This document shows, piece after piece, positions 10,243-21,007 of a stretch of 64,000 nt of DNA. Source of the DNA: Mantamonas sphyraenae (Eukaryota > CRuMs > Mantamonadidae). The notes below the pieces were generated by a model. It was not told the DNA's origin and made no database searches. It was given only the letters and a program-made list of their open reading frames with translations. Position 1 is the first letter of the stretch. Each line of letters opens with the position of its first letter. The translations under genes and the position numbers were made by a program. The stretch covers positions 124,001-188,000 of the forward strand of contig JAPMXV010000054.1 of NCBI GenBank assembly GCA_026936335.1. Direction: 5' to 3'.

Positions 10243-12050
10243 ATGCAATCCATTGTCCGCCGCAAATCCACAAAGCAGCAGGTGTTTGGCTCCCATGGCC
10301 TCAACATGTACACCTTGCCTCCCATCCACGACATCTCCCTCGAGGATTTCGAGCGCAGTGCCTTTGATCGTCTCCAGGTTCTCAAGGCCATCGAGAACCT
10401 CCGCAACAGCGGCTACAACTCGCACCAGAAGGAGTTTAAGGACAAGCTCAAGATCAAGCTCACCAAATACCTCCCTTCCTCCTCCTCTGCCGCCTCTGCC
10501 TCTGCCTCCTCCTCCTCTGCACCCGCCACAAAGCCCCACAAGCTCAAGGACACCATCTCTCATCACATCCTCAAACTCGCCTACTGCCGCACGTACGTCC
10601 CACCCTCCCCATTTGCTCCCCCCCCACCACCACCACCTTGCCCTTCTTTGTTCACTCACACTCCCTCCCACATATCACAGCGAGGAACTCCGCCGCTGGT
10701 TCCTCACCCAGGAGTGCGCCCTGTTCAAGTGAGTGCTTTTCGCGCCAAAATTCGCTCGCTTTCCCGACACCCGCTCACACTCACCCTCTTGCCCCGGCAT
10801 TCCCAGGTACCGCTTTGACGAAGCAGACGCCTCCCAGGTCGAGATCTTTCTCGAGGACAACGACCTTCACTACCCGACTGTGCGTTGTGCCTTGCGCGTC
10901 GTCGCCGCGCTGATCACACCTCCCGCGTTTCCCGCCAAAAATCGAAACACACTCACCCTCGCTCCTCCCCACACCGCAGATCCCCGACGAGGAATACGAC
11001 GAGATCCGCGAGCAGCTCGAGAGTGTGTATGCAGACGACAAGTACCACGAGCCAGGCAAATACTTCAAAGTGCCGTTTGAAGAGGCACCCAGTCTGGTCA
11101 AGCATCGCCGTGTCTTTCTCCGTGCCGGCTGGGCCTATGTGCCCCGCTACGAGCTCTCCACCATTGTGGTGGGCCAGTTCCGCGCTCGCCTCTCCCAAGG
11201 GCTGGCAGAAACCAGCAGGAGCATCCCTCGTGTCCACCTGGACGAGCGCCTTCGCCCCGTCCTCCTCAATCTCAGCAAGCAGCACCTGCACACAGACTAC
11301 AAGGGCAACGCAAGCGGCCATGTCAGCCTCAACGAACTCGATGAGCTCGCAAAGGGCGCCTTTCCCCTCTGCATGCGCACCATGCACGAGCACCTCAAGA
11401 ACAACCACCATCTGAAACACTTTGCCCGTCTCCAGTACGGCCTCTTTCTCAAGGGAATCGGCCTCAGCCTCGACGACGCCATGCAGCTCTGGCGCCGTGA
11501 GTTTACCAAAAAGATGTCGCTGGAAAAGTTCAACCGAGGCTATGCCTACGGCGTGCGCTACAACTACGGCATGGAAGGCAAGCGCATCGACTGGACTCCC
11601 CACTCTTGCATCAAAATCATCACCGGCGTCGCTGCTGGCCCAGGCACCTCTCACGGGTGTCCCTTTCGCAACTGGAACGCACAGCACATCCGCTCCGAGT
11701 TTGCCAAGAAGGGGGCCAACCGCGAAAAGGTCGACGAGGTCATTTCCCTTGTCGAGCGCAAGCACTTTCAGATCGCCTGCCGCGCCTACTTTGACCTCAC
11801 TCACCCAGATGCAGACGCCTCATCCGTTGGCAACCATCCCAACGCCTACTTTGACGCTGCTCTCGCAGACATCCGCGCCAAGAAGGGGCTGAAGGCCTCC
11901 TCGATGGATCTTGACGACAAGGCTGCCTCCAGCAGCAGCAGCAGCAGCAGCAGCAGTGGCAAGGACGAGCCCACCTCTGAAGCCGATCCCAGCACACAGG
12001 ACACGCAGAGCTCTGGCGACAACGACTCTGGAATGACCTTGGAAGAGTAG
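10243..12050 (+). CDS. PRIM2: DNA primase large subunit
   Basis: Large subunit of the DNA polymerase alpha-primase complex, which starts RNA primers in the nucleus. Four exons, 10243-10592, 10681-10728, 10807-10879 and 10980-12050, join in phase; junctions recreate CRTEELRRWFLTQECALFKYRFDE, split here by two introns. Family signatures: SKxQVFG-type N-terminus, LAYCRTEELRRWF, then the C-terminal iron-sulfur domain with EGKRIDWTPHSCIKII, HGCPFRNW, HFQIACRAYF and NHPNAYFD, containing the cysteines that ligate the 4Fe-4S cluster (SC, GCPF and AC positions plus one in the segment around the 350s). A Ser-rich C-terminal tail is specific to this organism. It converges on DYNC2LI1, with 97 bp between stops. 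Identification is very secure. Confidence 0.96.
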
Positions 12051-12147
12051 GCTCTCCGGGTGTGCATAAATTTTGATTGACGTACAAATTCCATCTCAAG
12101 GTTGCTCGAGCATATTCTGTTGTCAATCAAAATTCTAGCTTCTATTT
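12051..12147. terminator. Convergent 3' region with 13-bp inverted repeat
   Basis: Between the PRIM2 and DYNC2LI1 stops, AATTTTGATTGAC at 12069-12081 is repeated as its exact reverse complement at 12122-12134. Each transcript therefore carries the same motif 13-18 nt after its own stop codon. Similar TTTTGATT elements follow the CCHC gene (about 20959) and the second WWW-tail gene (about 40381). A 3'-end processing role is inference; no AATAAA is seen here. Confidence 0.45.
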
Positions 12148-13021
12148 CTATCCTGTCTTTTTCTTGCGAGCCCCCTTGCCTCCCTTTCCCCCTTTCGACC
12201 CCTTGGCCAGAGCAGAACGCTGCGCACGCTGCATCTTGGCCCGCTTTCGCCGCTCGAGCTCCTTCTTGTAGCGCTCGAGCTCGTCGTCCTTCTGCTTGCG
12301 CATGGCGTCGATTTTCGCCTCCACAAACTGATCCAGGTAGGCCAGCGGGTCGTCCTCCACCTCGTCCTTGCGCTTGTCCTCCACAGGAAAGCGCTCCTCA
12401 AACACCATGCGCCACAGTTCGCTCGGCGACGAGGCATACCCCTTGTCCGGCAACTTGCCGATGGCTGCAAACGTGTCTGTGCCCGCGTGCACAAACAGGG
12501 GCTTGCTATGGTCCGTCACCTGCGCCTTGCGGTTGCTGCTGCCAGGAAACACCATGGTGCCCAGCATGCTCTTGAACCGCGCCACCAGCGACTCGTCCGT
12601 AAGGCTTGTAAACACCAACGACGCCGCATGTGCGTGTGCAAACCACCGCAGCATCCTGCACATCACCTTGCGCCTGTCTGAATCCAACTGCGCAAACGAG
12701 TCGTAGTGTGTGCCCACAATGAGCAAGGGCACAGGAAACGGCGCCACACCCTGTGCAAACACGGTGTCTGCGTCCTCATTGCCCTCGTATGCCTCCATCA
12801 GCCGTGCCTCCAGTGCCCCACGCACCTCTTCCTGTTCCTCCTCCTCCATGCTTCCCACACATGTCTCCACAGCCTTGGCCAGCCGTCCCAGCCAGAACAG
12901 CAGAGTGTCCAGCACATCTGCAGGGCTGCTCAGATCCAGCGTCAACATCAACACTGGCCAGTTCTTCAACGCACGCTTGCTCATAGCTGTCTGCAACAGT
13001 GGCGCAAGCTTTGTTCCCGAC

Positions 13022-13054
<33 letters not shown>

Positions 13055-13596
13055 TGTGAGTACCTGATTGCGTGTGTGCTCCCGCCGTCGGATCCTCGCT
13101 CCCCTTACCCAGCTCAAACACCTCCACGATAAACTTGCCCAGCGAATTCGGCTTGGCCTTGCGTGAAAATGTAAACTCCAATGCGGTTGTGGCCTTTGTT
13201 TCGCTTTGGCCTGTGGTGTGTGTGTGTGTGTGAGCGCCGCTGTTGCCTGCCAGCCGTTTCGCGCGCCAATCCCGCCCCCGCGCGCCCCCCCTTGGCCCCG
13301 GCCCCTGCGTTTTGCCTTTCCCCTCTTTTTCCAAACGCACTCTTGTCCAGGAAGCGCTGGATGAGACTACTCTTGCCACTGCTTTTGTCGCCCATGGCAA
13401 ACACAGACACCACAGTGTCGCCATTGTTGTTGCTGGCTTTCACCACCCCCTGCGGCTCGTGCTTCTCCGTCGTCTCCTCCCCCCCCTCCTCTGCCGACGA
13501 CGAGGATGACGATGAGGCTGATGCCACCACCATCCCTCCTCCTGACGACGCCAATGATGATGACGATGATGACGACAAGGTACTCCAAATGTCCAT
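12148..13596 (-). CDS. DYNC2LI1: Cytoplasmic dynein 2 light intermediate chain
   Basis: Light intermediate chain of dynein-2, the motor of retrograde intraflagellar transport. Exons 13341-13596, 13109-13210 and 12148-13022 join in phase to 410 residues (human about 351). The P-loop MGDKSSGKSSLIQRFLDK is present, followed by TTALEFTFSRK, FELGSGTK, LMLTLDLS, the G4-like PFPVPLLIVGTHYDSF and RRKVMCRMLRWFAH, and the ending segment DAMRKQKDDELERYK typical of the family. A Lys-rich tail follows. The start was placed at MDIWSTL because an upstream Met would run into the neighbouring transporter's last exon. Both introns end in AC-rich tracts. The presence of this gene implies a flagellum built by IFT. 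Confidence 0.94.
13023..13052. repeat. (GT)n microsatellite abutting DYNC2LI1 splice acceptor
   Basis: GT dinucleotide run; on the coding strand it reads (AC)n immediately before the AG that opens the last exon. Confidence 0.85.
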
Positions 13597-13631
13597 CCTT
13601 TCTTTGTTTTTGGTCCACCGCCGTCCCTTCC

Positions 13632-14777
13632 TCACCACTTCTTCCCCACCTGCATCACCACCTCATCATCCTCATCATCCTCATCATCATCCTCATCCAT
13701 CCACAAACTGTCCATGTGGCTCTCCACCATCATCTTGCCAATGGCCGAGTTGCCCGGTGCTCCAATGGGAGTATACCCGTGTGCCATGTGTGCATCGTGT
13801 TCGCTATGATGCTCCACAAACACACTGCCCAACAGAATCAATCCCATGCCCACCACTTCCATCAACACATGCAACACCGTCTTGCCAGCCCACTCCCCTT
13901 GGAACATCACCGACTCCACCACTCCAATCACGGGAATCAGATCTGCACTCCAACACACACACACACACACACAGTGTCAGCCATCCGCTCAACTCCCCCC
14001 TCCCTTCCCTTCCCCCCCCCCTCTCACTCACAATGATGAATGGACAGGCGAACGGCGCCGACTGCGTTCAAGAGAAAGAAAAACAAGGGATAGGCCAAGC
14101 CGGTGGCCACCACACCAATGTACAGCAACTCCAACACGGCTGTGGAGGAGACGGAGCCCAGAAAGGCAAAGTGAGGTGCATAGCCATGCGGTGGGGACTC
14201 AAAGTCGGTCAACAAGGCTGCCACGGTCAGCAACACGGCAGCATACAACATCTGCAACAGACCCACCACCAATGGGTTCAATGTAGCCACATACGAGCGT
14301 GCGTACACGGTGGCCCCCGCATGACACGCTGCTGCCACCAGGGTCAGCCCGAAATACAACAGATCCACAAACGACGACGCCAGCGTGGTGCCACTCGACA
14401 GCAATGGTTCCAAAGTGAGACACACCATGCCACACATGCCCAGGAACAACCCCATCACACGACGTCGACTGGTGGTCTCCACCTTGCCCCGCTGGGCGAA
14501 AAACACCACCCACAGCGGTGCCGTGCTCATGAAAATGGTCACCATGCCTGCGCTGATGTGCTGTGTGGCAAAGCTTTGCAGCAGAAAGGGCAGCACGTTG
14601 TTGAACACTGCCACCAGTAGGATCTGGGTGTGTGTGTTCAGATTGCCAAAATCACGGGACAGGTGCAGTGAGCCCACGCAGCAACACGTGAGCAACCCAG
14701 CCACTGCAACCCCGAGCCAGCACCGCAGTGCCGTCAGTGTAATCTTCCGAGTCCATTCCTCAACGGTGTCAGCGATG

Positions 14778-14815
<38 letters not shown>

Positions 14816-15027
14816 TATCCATGCAGTGGGGTGTGTTCCAGCAGCACCGGGGATGAGGGGCCGAGCAGAGGGGAGCTTTTCCGTCCCTTTTTGTTCCCAC
14901 ACGACGCCACCACTGCATCATCACTCACCGGCGGAAAGTGCTTCACTGCATCATGGTTCACCACAAAGAAGGTGCCCCAGATGGTGGAAAGCAACACCAC
15001 TCCCCCGTATGAGCCCAACGCGACCAT
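13632..15027 (-). CDS. EamA/DMT-family transporter, copy 1
   Basis: Multi-pass drug/metabolite transporter family membrane protein; substrate unknown. Exons 14929-15027, 14032-14743 and 13632-13942 join in phase to 373 residues. About ten hydrophobic segments form two EamA-like halves: the first helix VVLLSTIWGTFF, then MVTIFMSTAPLWVVFFA, with TALRCWLG after the first junction, and GLAYPLFFFLLNAVGA followed by LIPVIGVVESVMFQGEW in the second half. The intron positions (after FPP and after SIHH) are the same as in the neighbouring copy. A strongly acidic Asp/Glu stretch lies near the C-terminus. It is transcribed in the same direction as copy 2, from which it arose by tandem duplication, and ends 35 bp from the DYNC2LI1 start. 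Confidence 0.88.
14780..14813. repeat. (CT)n microsatellite in transporter intron
   Basis: About 34 bp of perfect CT dinucleotide in the first intron of the EamA copy 1 gene. Confidence 0.9.
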
Positions 15028-15185
15028 TGCTTGTCAATCGCAGGACGTCTCTTCCCTGGGTTCCTTTGCATCCACCCGAGAGTTGCCCACATCCAACATT
15101 CCACCCACCATATGACTCATATGACCCCTTCCCTACTGTACAGAGGTGTTCATTGCCCTCCATCTCCTTGCCTTCTTGCCACCCA

Positions 15186-16408
15186 TCAGCATTGTCTTTT
15201 CGTCCACCTCCTCCCCCTTCCCTTCCTCCCCATCCCCCCCTCCTGCTCGCCATCCTGTCCACCATGTTCCCTGCTCTCCACAAACACACTGCCCAACAGG
15301 ATCAGCCCCATGCCCACCATCTCCAGCACCACATGCCACACCGATTTCCCTGTCCATTCCCCCTGGAACAACACCGCCTCCACCATCCCAACCACTGGGA
15401 TCAGATCTGCACACGCATCGCACCACCGCGTGTCAGCCTCACTCCCATCCCATGCCCCCAACCCCCCCCCTCACCCCCTCCTCCCTCCCACACTCACAAT
15501 GATGAATCGACAACCTCACCGCCCCCACCGAGTTCAGTAGGAAGAAAAACAGAGGATAGGCCAATCCAGTGGCCACCACACCAATGTACACAGCCTCCAA
15601 CAACCCATCCACGCTCACATCTGCGAAAAAGGCAAAGTACGGGGCAAACCCAGGTGGAGGCGAGGCAAAGTCAGTGGCCATGGCCACCACGGTCAACATC
15701 AGAGCCGCATAGAACATTTGAAGGAGACCCACAACCATGGGGTGCAGTCCATACACGTGTTTCCGTGCATACACGGTGGCACCGGCATGGCTGAGGGCAG
15801 CAACCAGCGGCAGGAGAAAGGTCGCCACATCGGCGAGGGAAGAGGCCACGGTGGCTCCTTTGGACACCAGAGGCACCATTGTCACCATCAATGTGCCCAC
15901 CAATCCCACACACAGTCCCACCATGCGTCGTCGCCCTGTCGTCTCCACACCACTGCGGGCGGCAAAGAAAAACACCCACAGTGGGGCTGTGCTCATGAAA
16001 ATGGTGGTCATTCCCGCTTCAATGTACTTGGCGGCAAACGACAGGAGCAGAAAGGGCAAGCCGTTGTTCAGAAGAGCCACCACTGCCACGTGTCTGTGTG
16101 TGGGCAGCTCCCGAAACTCGGGCCCCCAATCCCACCAGCCACGGCCCCTGGCCACCATCAACATGAGCACTGCCACACCAGAGCCCATCCAACATCTCAA
16201 CGCCGTCAATGTGATCTGGGAATCAGTCGTGTCAGCGCTCTTTGGTGGTTTGTCTCACTGGTTGTCTCACTTGGTCTCCCCTCCACGCTCAACCCACAGG
16301 TGGGAAGTTCCTGACAGCATCCCTATCCACCACAAAGAATGTCCCCCACACTGTGGATAGGAGAACCACGCCTGCAAACGACCCCAGCATCCTCAAGAGA
16401 ACCGCCAT
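15186..16408 (-). CDS. EamA/DMT-family transporter, copy 2
   Basis: Paralogue of the next gene downstream. Exons 16298-16408, 15498-16215 and 15186-15406 give 349 residues with about ten membrane helices. Matching landmarks are VVLLSTVWGTFFVVDRDAV, ITLTALRCWMG, TTIFMSTAPLWVFFFAA, GLAYPLFFFLLNSVGA and LIPVVGMVEAVLFQGEW. The two introns lie at the same codons and phases as in copy 1, so the pair is a recent tandem duplication. The hydrophilic C-terminal tail differs (basic, not acidic), which may mean different sorting or regulation (inference). Substrate is not predictable; plant and protist relatives move nucleotides, amino acids or unknown metabolites. Confidence 0.88.
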
Positions 16409-16710
16409 GTTCGTCTCCCCTCTCTCTCTCTCTCTGTTGAACTGGTCCACATCCCGCACAGAATTTACTCTTCCCCTTCCTGCCCCTCCTCCCCTTCCTG
16501 CCCCTCTCCTCTCCTCTTTGCAATCTCCAACGCCTGTGTGGCAAGCCCTGCCGCAGTGTCCATCTCTCCGCCCATCTGCACAACCCTCTGCGCCCTGAAC
16601 CCACACACCCCCCCCCCCCACACACACACACACACATGTGTCAGCATTGTCCATCCCCATTCCCTCCCCACCCTCTTTCTCTTTCTGCCCATCCTGTTCA
16701 CCCAACAAAC
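16409..16710. other. Intergenic region with C-rich and CA-repeat tracts
   Basis: About 300 bp between the start of transporter copy 2 and the stop of the small gene upstream. It holds a short CT run (16425-16436), repeated CCCCTCC pyrimidine blocks and a C8/CA tract near 16605-16636. No convincing coding potential was seen; presumably promoter and 5' UTR of copy 2. Confidence 0.5.
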
Positions 16711-17045
16711 TCACTCTCCAGTCATTTCCGACACCAACGCGTACAACTGACCCACCATCTGCTTGCGCCGCCCTCTCTCTCTTTGTGAGTGTGTGCCCCC
16801 CCACACCCCCACCCCTTCCAACCCCTCTCCTCCCTCCCCACACCCACCAGTTCAGAAGCCCCCACACTCTCCTCCGCCTCAATAAACTTGTACGACGCCT
16901 TCTGAAGCTCGTCGATCGATCCCGCGTCCTTCATCACACTCTTGTACGCCAGCACAGTGTCTGACAAGATGCCCCGTGCCTGTATTGCCTGTTCCTTCTT
17001 CACATGCGCCGCCACTGCCTGGTTCTGTCCCCCATTCTTGCTCAT
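16711..17045 (-). CDS. Small conserved-looking helical protein, 81 residues
   Basis: Not recognised. Two exons, 16848-17045 and 16711-16758, join in phase (donor GTGGGT, acceptor CAG) to an 81-residue protein starting MSKNGGQNQAVAAHVKKEQ and ending QLYALVSEMTGE. It looks entirely alpha-helical and amphipathic, with no signal peptide or membrane segment. The size and composition resemble small subunits of helical-bundle complexes (BLOC-type, tethering or IFT accessory), but I could not match a family. The second exon is only 48 nt. It is divergent from the ceramide synthase gene with 58 bp between starts. Confidence 0.65.
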
Positions 17046-17103
17046 GGTGGTTGACTTGGCTGCTGCGCTCTCCTCTCGCTCTCACCCAATCCAAACGTCC
17101 CTC
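17046..17103. promoter_or_regulatory. Shared divergent promoter, small protein / ceramide synthase
   Basis: Only 58 bp separate the two divergent start codons. No TATA box seen. Confidence 0.4.
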
Positions 17104-18446
17104 ATGGACAAGTTTGTCTCTCTGCAGTACCTGCATCCTGACAATGGTACCCAATGCCCCATCCTCCCTGCAAGCAGTTCCACCCACGCCCCATCGCCTA
17201 ACACCCGTTGTACGCGTACGCACTCCACCCCTTCCCTCTCTCCCAGATGGCACGCACACCGCCGGTCTCGACGATTTCTACCTTGTGGGCACCTTGACTG
17301 CTGCCATGCTCCTCATCCGCTCCATTCTCTTTGCGTTTGTCTTTGCAGTACGTACACACGTACATCCAGAAGCCGTCGGGCGCCGCACCTTTTTCCCATA
17401 TCGGCGCATGACCCTCCCGTGCTGACCCGCCCCGCTCGTCCCCTTCCAGCCCCTCTTCCGTTCCTATAAGCTCAAACCCAAGATGATCGTCAAGGGCTGT
17501 GAGGCTGCCTGGTTTGGTGTCCTCTACTCAACCATGTTCATCTGGGGCTGGTACCTTGTCCGACGCGTAAGCAAAACGCTCCGGTTCCTTTCCCGCTTGT
17601 TTGCCAAAACACTAACCCACCCCTCCCCCCCTCCCAAACCCTTCAGGATGAGTGGCTCACGTGGCCCCTCACCATCTGGAAGGACTATCCCTTTGTCAAG
17701 ATGACCCCCGAATTCAAGCTGTACTACTTGGTGGAGCTCGCATTTTACGGTGAGTCGTGCTGCAAGCGCTGTGCATCCTTGCCCCACCTCATACCAACCC
17801 ATCCCAATCGCTGACACGAGCGAGGCCATCGCACGGACCACCAAACCTGCACTCACCCACCCACCTGCTCTGGGACCCCAAACCCCCAGTGCATGCCCTG
17901 ATTGTCATCCTCATTGAGGACAAACGCAAGGACTTTGTGGAGATGTTCATCCACCACAATGCCACCCTGTACCTCATCATCGCCTCGTATCTGCTCAACT
18001 ACACTCGATATGGCGCCTTGTTTACGGTCCTCCACGACTTTTCCGACATCTTTCTGTACTGGGCCAAGGTGTTCCACTACTGCAAGAGCCCGTACAAGGA
18101 CTACTCCTTTGCCATCTTTGGCGGCTCCTTCTTTGTTTCCCGACTCATCATGTACCCTGCGGTCATCTGGTCGTACTATGCAGAGAGTCCCGTCCAGATC
18201 CCTCTTCAGGGGTGGTTTCCCGAACAGGGCAACTACGTCGATTGGCGAGTGCGCCTCTCCCTCATCCCCATGATCACTCTTTTCCTTCTCCACATCAACT
18301 GGTTCCGCATGATTGCAACCATGATCTACGAAGCGTTCACACACGGTGAGCTGGGTCAGGACGTACGTTCCGACGATGAAATCGACGAGAACGACGAGGA
18401 CAACCACACCACCAACGGCAAGAAGGACACCAAAAAGTCAAAGTGA
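17104..18446 (+). CDS. Ceramide synthase (TLC/Lag1 family)
   Basis: ER membrane enzyme that N-acylates sphingoid bases with acyl-CoA. Five exons, 17104-17146, 17247-17347, 17450-17566, 17647-17749 and 17890-18446, join in phase to 306 residues. The Lag1 motif is intact: KRKDFVEMFIHHNATLYLI with the catalytic His-His pair, then ASYLLNYTRYGALFTVLHD and FSDIFLYWAKVFHY containing the conserved HD and SD. YYLVELAFY precedes it, and SRLIMYPAVIW follows, as in animal and fungal enzymes. Several membrane helices are visible. The acidic tail ends in KKSK, which fits a KKXX ER-retrieval signal. There is no homeodomain-like insert. Only the short first exon is less certain. Confidence 0.94.
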
Positions 18447-18498
18447 TCGCATTGTTGAAAACACACACACACACACACATAAATCAGTACACCACAGT

Positions 18499-19173
18499 TC
18501 ATCCCACACGATTCTCCTCGGGTGTGGGGTGCAGAAAAACATCCAGGGCGACGGGAAAGCCGAGGAGGGCAGAGAGAGCAAACCCGTAGGCCAAAAGACC
18601 AGGTGGAAACCTAGTGTTGCCACGTCGCATGATGCCATGGGCAAACATGGCGGAGCCAAAGGCAGCACAAAAGTCAAGTGGCAGGCCGACTTTGTCGACG
18701 AGAAAGAGATCGGCGAGGGTGTGAGCCTGACGTCGGATGCGATCTGCCTCGACGCCGTTGCTGGCCACAGTGAAGGAGACAGTGGCAGCCATGAGGACGG
18801 TGGAGGCCACAATGGCAGCACCGCGGCGTGTGCTGGTGCGAGCCAGGCTCTGCAACTCGGGTTTCGTCTGGTCCCCCACAGCAAAGTCAGACCACGCCAG
18901 CACCTGATCGACTCGCTGACAGTAACGTGCCATGGGGGAAGACGATGCCAGTAGGGGCTTGGGTGCACGGGAAGGGGAGGCGGCCACAACCAGACCCAAC
19001 ACAGGCAGCAGGGCAAGCGAACTCCTTGCGTCCCCATTGAACGGAGACATCAACGTCTCACTGGCTGGCACAATGTGCACCCTGCGTAGACTCCACCATT
19101 GATCGCTGTCGAACCATCGCTCAGACATGGATGACATGGGGAATGTGCTGGTTCGCCCGGAGAACCACAGCAA
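18499..19173 (-). CDS. Uncharacterised membrane protein, up to 224 residues
   Basis: Not recognised. Single exon, converging on ceramide synthase (52 bp between stops). Hydrophobic segments lie near residues 52-66, 119-137, and in the C-terminal half (about 165-180 and 190-212), suggesting three or four membrane spans, with a basic stretch (ARTSTRRGA) between. The most family-like part is the C-terminal ADLFLVDKVGLPLDFCAAFG ... ALLGFPVALDVFL. The start is uncertain: Met at 19173, 19137 and 19128 are all in frame, and the later ones give more room to the gene diverging from 19199. Confidence 0.55.
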   Translation of the reverse strand: MLWFSGRTSTFPMSSMSERWFDSDQWWSLRRVHIVPASETLMSPFNGDARSSLALLPVLGLVVAASPSRAPKPLLASSSPMARYCQRVDQVLAWSDFAVGDQTKPELQSLARTSTRRGAAIVASTVLMAATVSFTVASNGVEADRIRRQAHTLADLFLVDKVGLPLDFCAAFGSAMFAHGIMRRGNTRFPPGLLAYGFALSALLGFPVALDVFLHPTPEENRVG

Positions 19174-19198
19174 AACCTAAACCCCTGCCCGGTCATTC

Positions 19199-20892
19199 AT
19201 GGTACGTTGCACGCTATCAAGTCCCACATTCCCCCTGCTTCCCTCATCCTCCCCCCCTTTCCCTCCCTTCCCCCGCCCACCTCCTCCACTCCTTCCTTTC
19301 CCCAAGCCCCCCCTTTCCCTCTCCCCTCTGCATCGCGCACGTCAAAATTCGACCTGACACCCAGGCACACACAATGCACACACGCAACAGAGTGAGCAGA
19401 CGGAAAACAACACAGGCGTGGTGGAGAACACTGGCACGGATGAAACGGAGCAGACGGTGACAGAGACGTCGTCGGGAGGCCAGGGTACGTTTTCTCAGTC
19501 GCTGGCCGTACCGTTTTGGGGTTTGCATTTCACCAGCCACGCCACTGGGCAACACCGCTCACACACGACACGGCACACACCACACAGAAGAATCCAGGTG
19601 AGTGGTATCCAACCATCGGAGCCGTGTACAACACACACATTCCGTCCGGGAGGCGTGTGACGGAACAGAGAGGGCACAAACGGAATGTGGGCGCCAGGCC
19701 TTGGGCGCCAACCCGGAACGACGGGATTCTCAACCAGCCCCCACGCATCCCTACGCTTACCCACACCCGTAACTCACACGCAAACGTGCTTGCTGCGATG
19801 ATATGACACGAACCCCCCCACCGGCCACGCCCCACCATGCACAGGAAACGCAAGCTGGATGACACAGACATTGCCGAGACGGCCGAGAGCGCCGACGACC
19901 TGCTGATGGGCGCGGACCTGGAAAAGGGCACTCACCTGCACGAGGTGAACGAACTGCCCGGCAGCAGCGCAGGTGGAGACGAGTCTGGAACGGTGGTGGA
20001 TGTGAGTGCCAGCAACGGAGAGGATGGTGTTGGAATGGGTGGAGGAGAGGCAGGCGGCGTGGGAGGAGGCTACGGTGTGGGACAGATCACCCAAGCCAGT
20101 TCGTACGACCCTCAGCTGGCAGCACAGCAGGCACAGGCAGCACAGGCGCAGGGGATGCAGGCCATGCAGATGCAGGCAGCACAACAGCAGGCCATGCAGG
20201 CGTATGGGTATGCACAGCCCGGTCAGGATGCCTACGGGTATGCCCAGCAACCCATGTATGGAGGAGGAGGGTACGGTGGAGGAGGCTATGGAGGAGGCTA
20301 TGGAGGCCAACAGGGAGGCTATGGAGGAGGAGGAGGGTACGGTGGGGGACAGCCCATGAAGCGAGACAAAAAGGCGTGCTTCCGTTGCGGTGGTTTGGGA
20401 CACATTGTGGCCATGTGCACCTCACCCTACGGTGCGGCAGAGACAGACATGGACAAGTGTGAACGATGCCAGGGGCGTGGTCACGACGCAGAGCATTGTC
20501 CCTCGGGTCTTTCTCCCGACGTCTGCTTCAAGTGCGGCCAGCCTGGCCACCATGGACGCGACTGTCCCACCACCGGCGGAAGCGGTGGCTTTGGCGGTGG
20601 CGGTGGAGGCGGCGGTGGCGGCTTTGGCCAACGCACATGCTACCGTTGTGGCAAGCCGGGTCACTTTGCGCGGGAATGTCCCGAGAACACAGGCATGGGT
20701 GGAGGAGGCTACGGCGGCGGCGGTGGAGGCTATGGTGGACAGCAGGGTGGCTATGGAGGCGGTGGAGGCTACGGTGGAGGTGGAGGTTATGGCGGTGGAG
20801 GCTATGGCGGTGGAGGCGGAGGACGCGGCAACTGCTACTCGTGTGGCCAGCCGGGACACATGGCTCGTGATTGCCCCAACCGACGATACTAA
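19199..20892 (+). CDS. Five-knuckle CCHC zinc-finger protein with Gly-Gly-Tyr repeats (CNBP/Gis2-like)
   Basis: Probable single-strand nucleic-acid binder. Proposed exons 19199-19201 (ATG only), 19391-19484, 19588-19597 (10 nt) and 19845-20892 keep one frame and give 384 residues. An acidic Thr/Glu-rich start leads to RKRKLDD, a likely nuclear signal, then Gln/Ala-rich and Gly-Gly-Tyr-rich prion-like stretches. Five CX2CX4HX4C knuckles follow: [56 protein letters not shown] and [18 protein letters not shown] has seven knuckles and an RGG box, so this is a relative rather than a strict orthologue. An ATG at 19837 is in frame and could start a shorter form if the upstream exons are wrong. Knuckle-region identification is secure; the 5' gene model is inference. 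Confidence 0.85.
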
Positions 20893-21007
20893 GCGGAGAC
20901 ACCACACACACACACACACACACATCGGTCATTCATGATTCTTTCCAAATGAACACTATTTTGATTTATTCCCTGCCACCCGCGCACGTTCACACAACAA
21001 CAACCCA

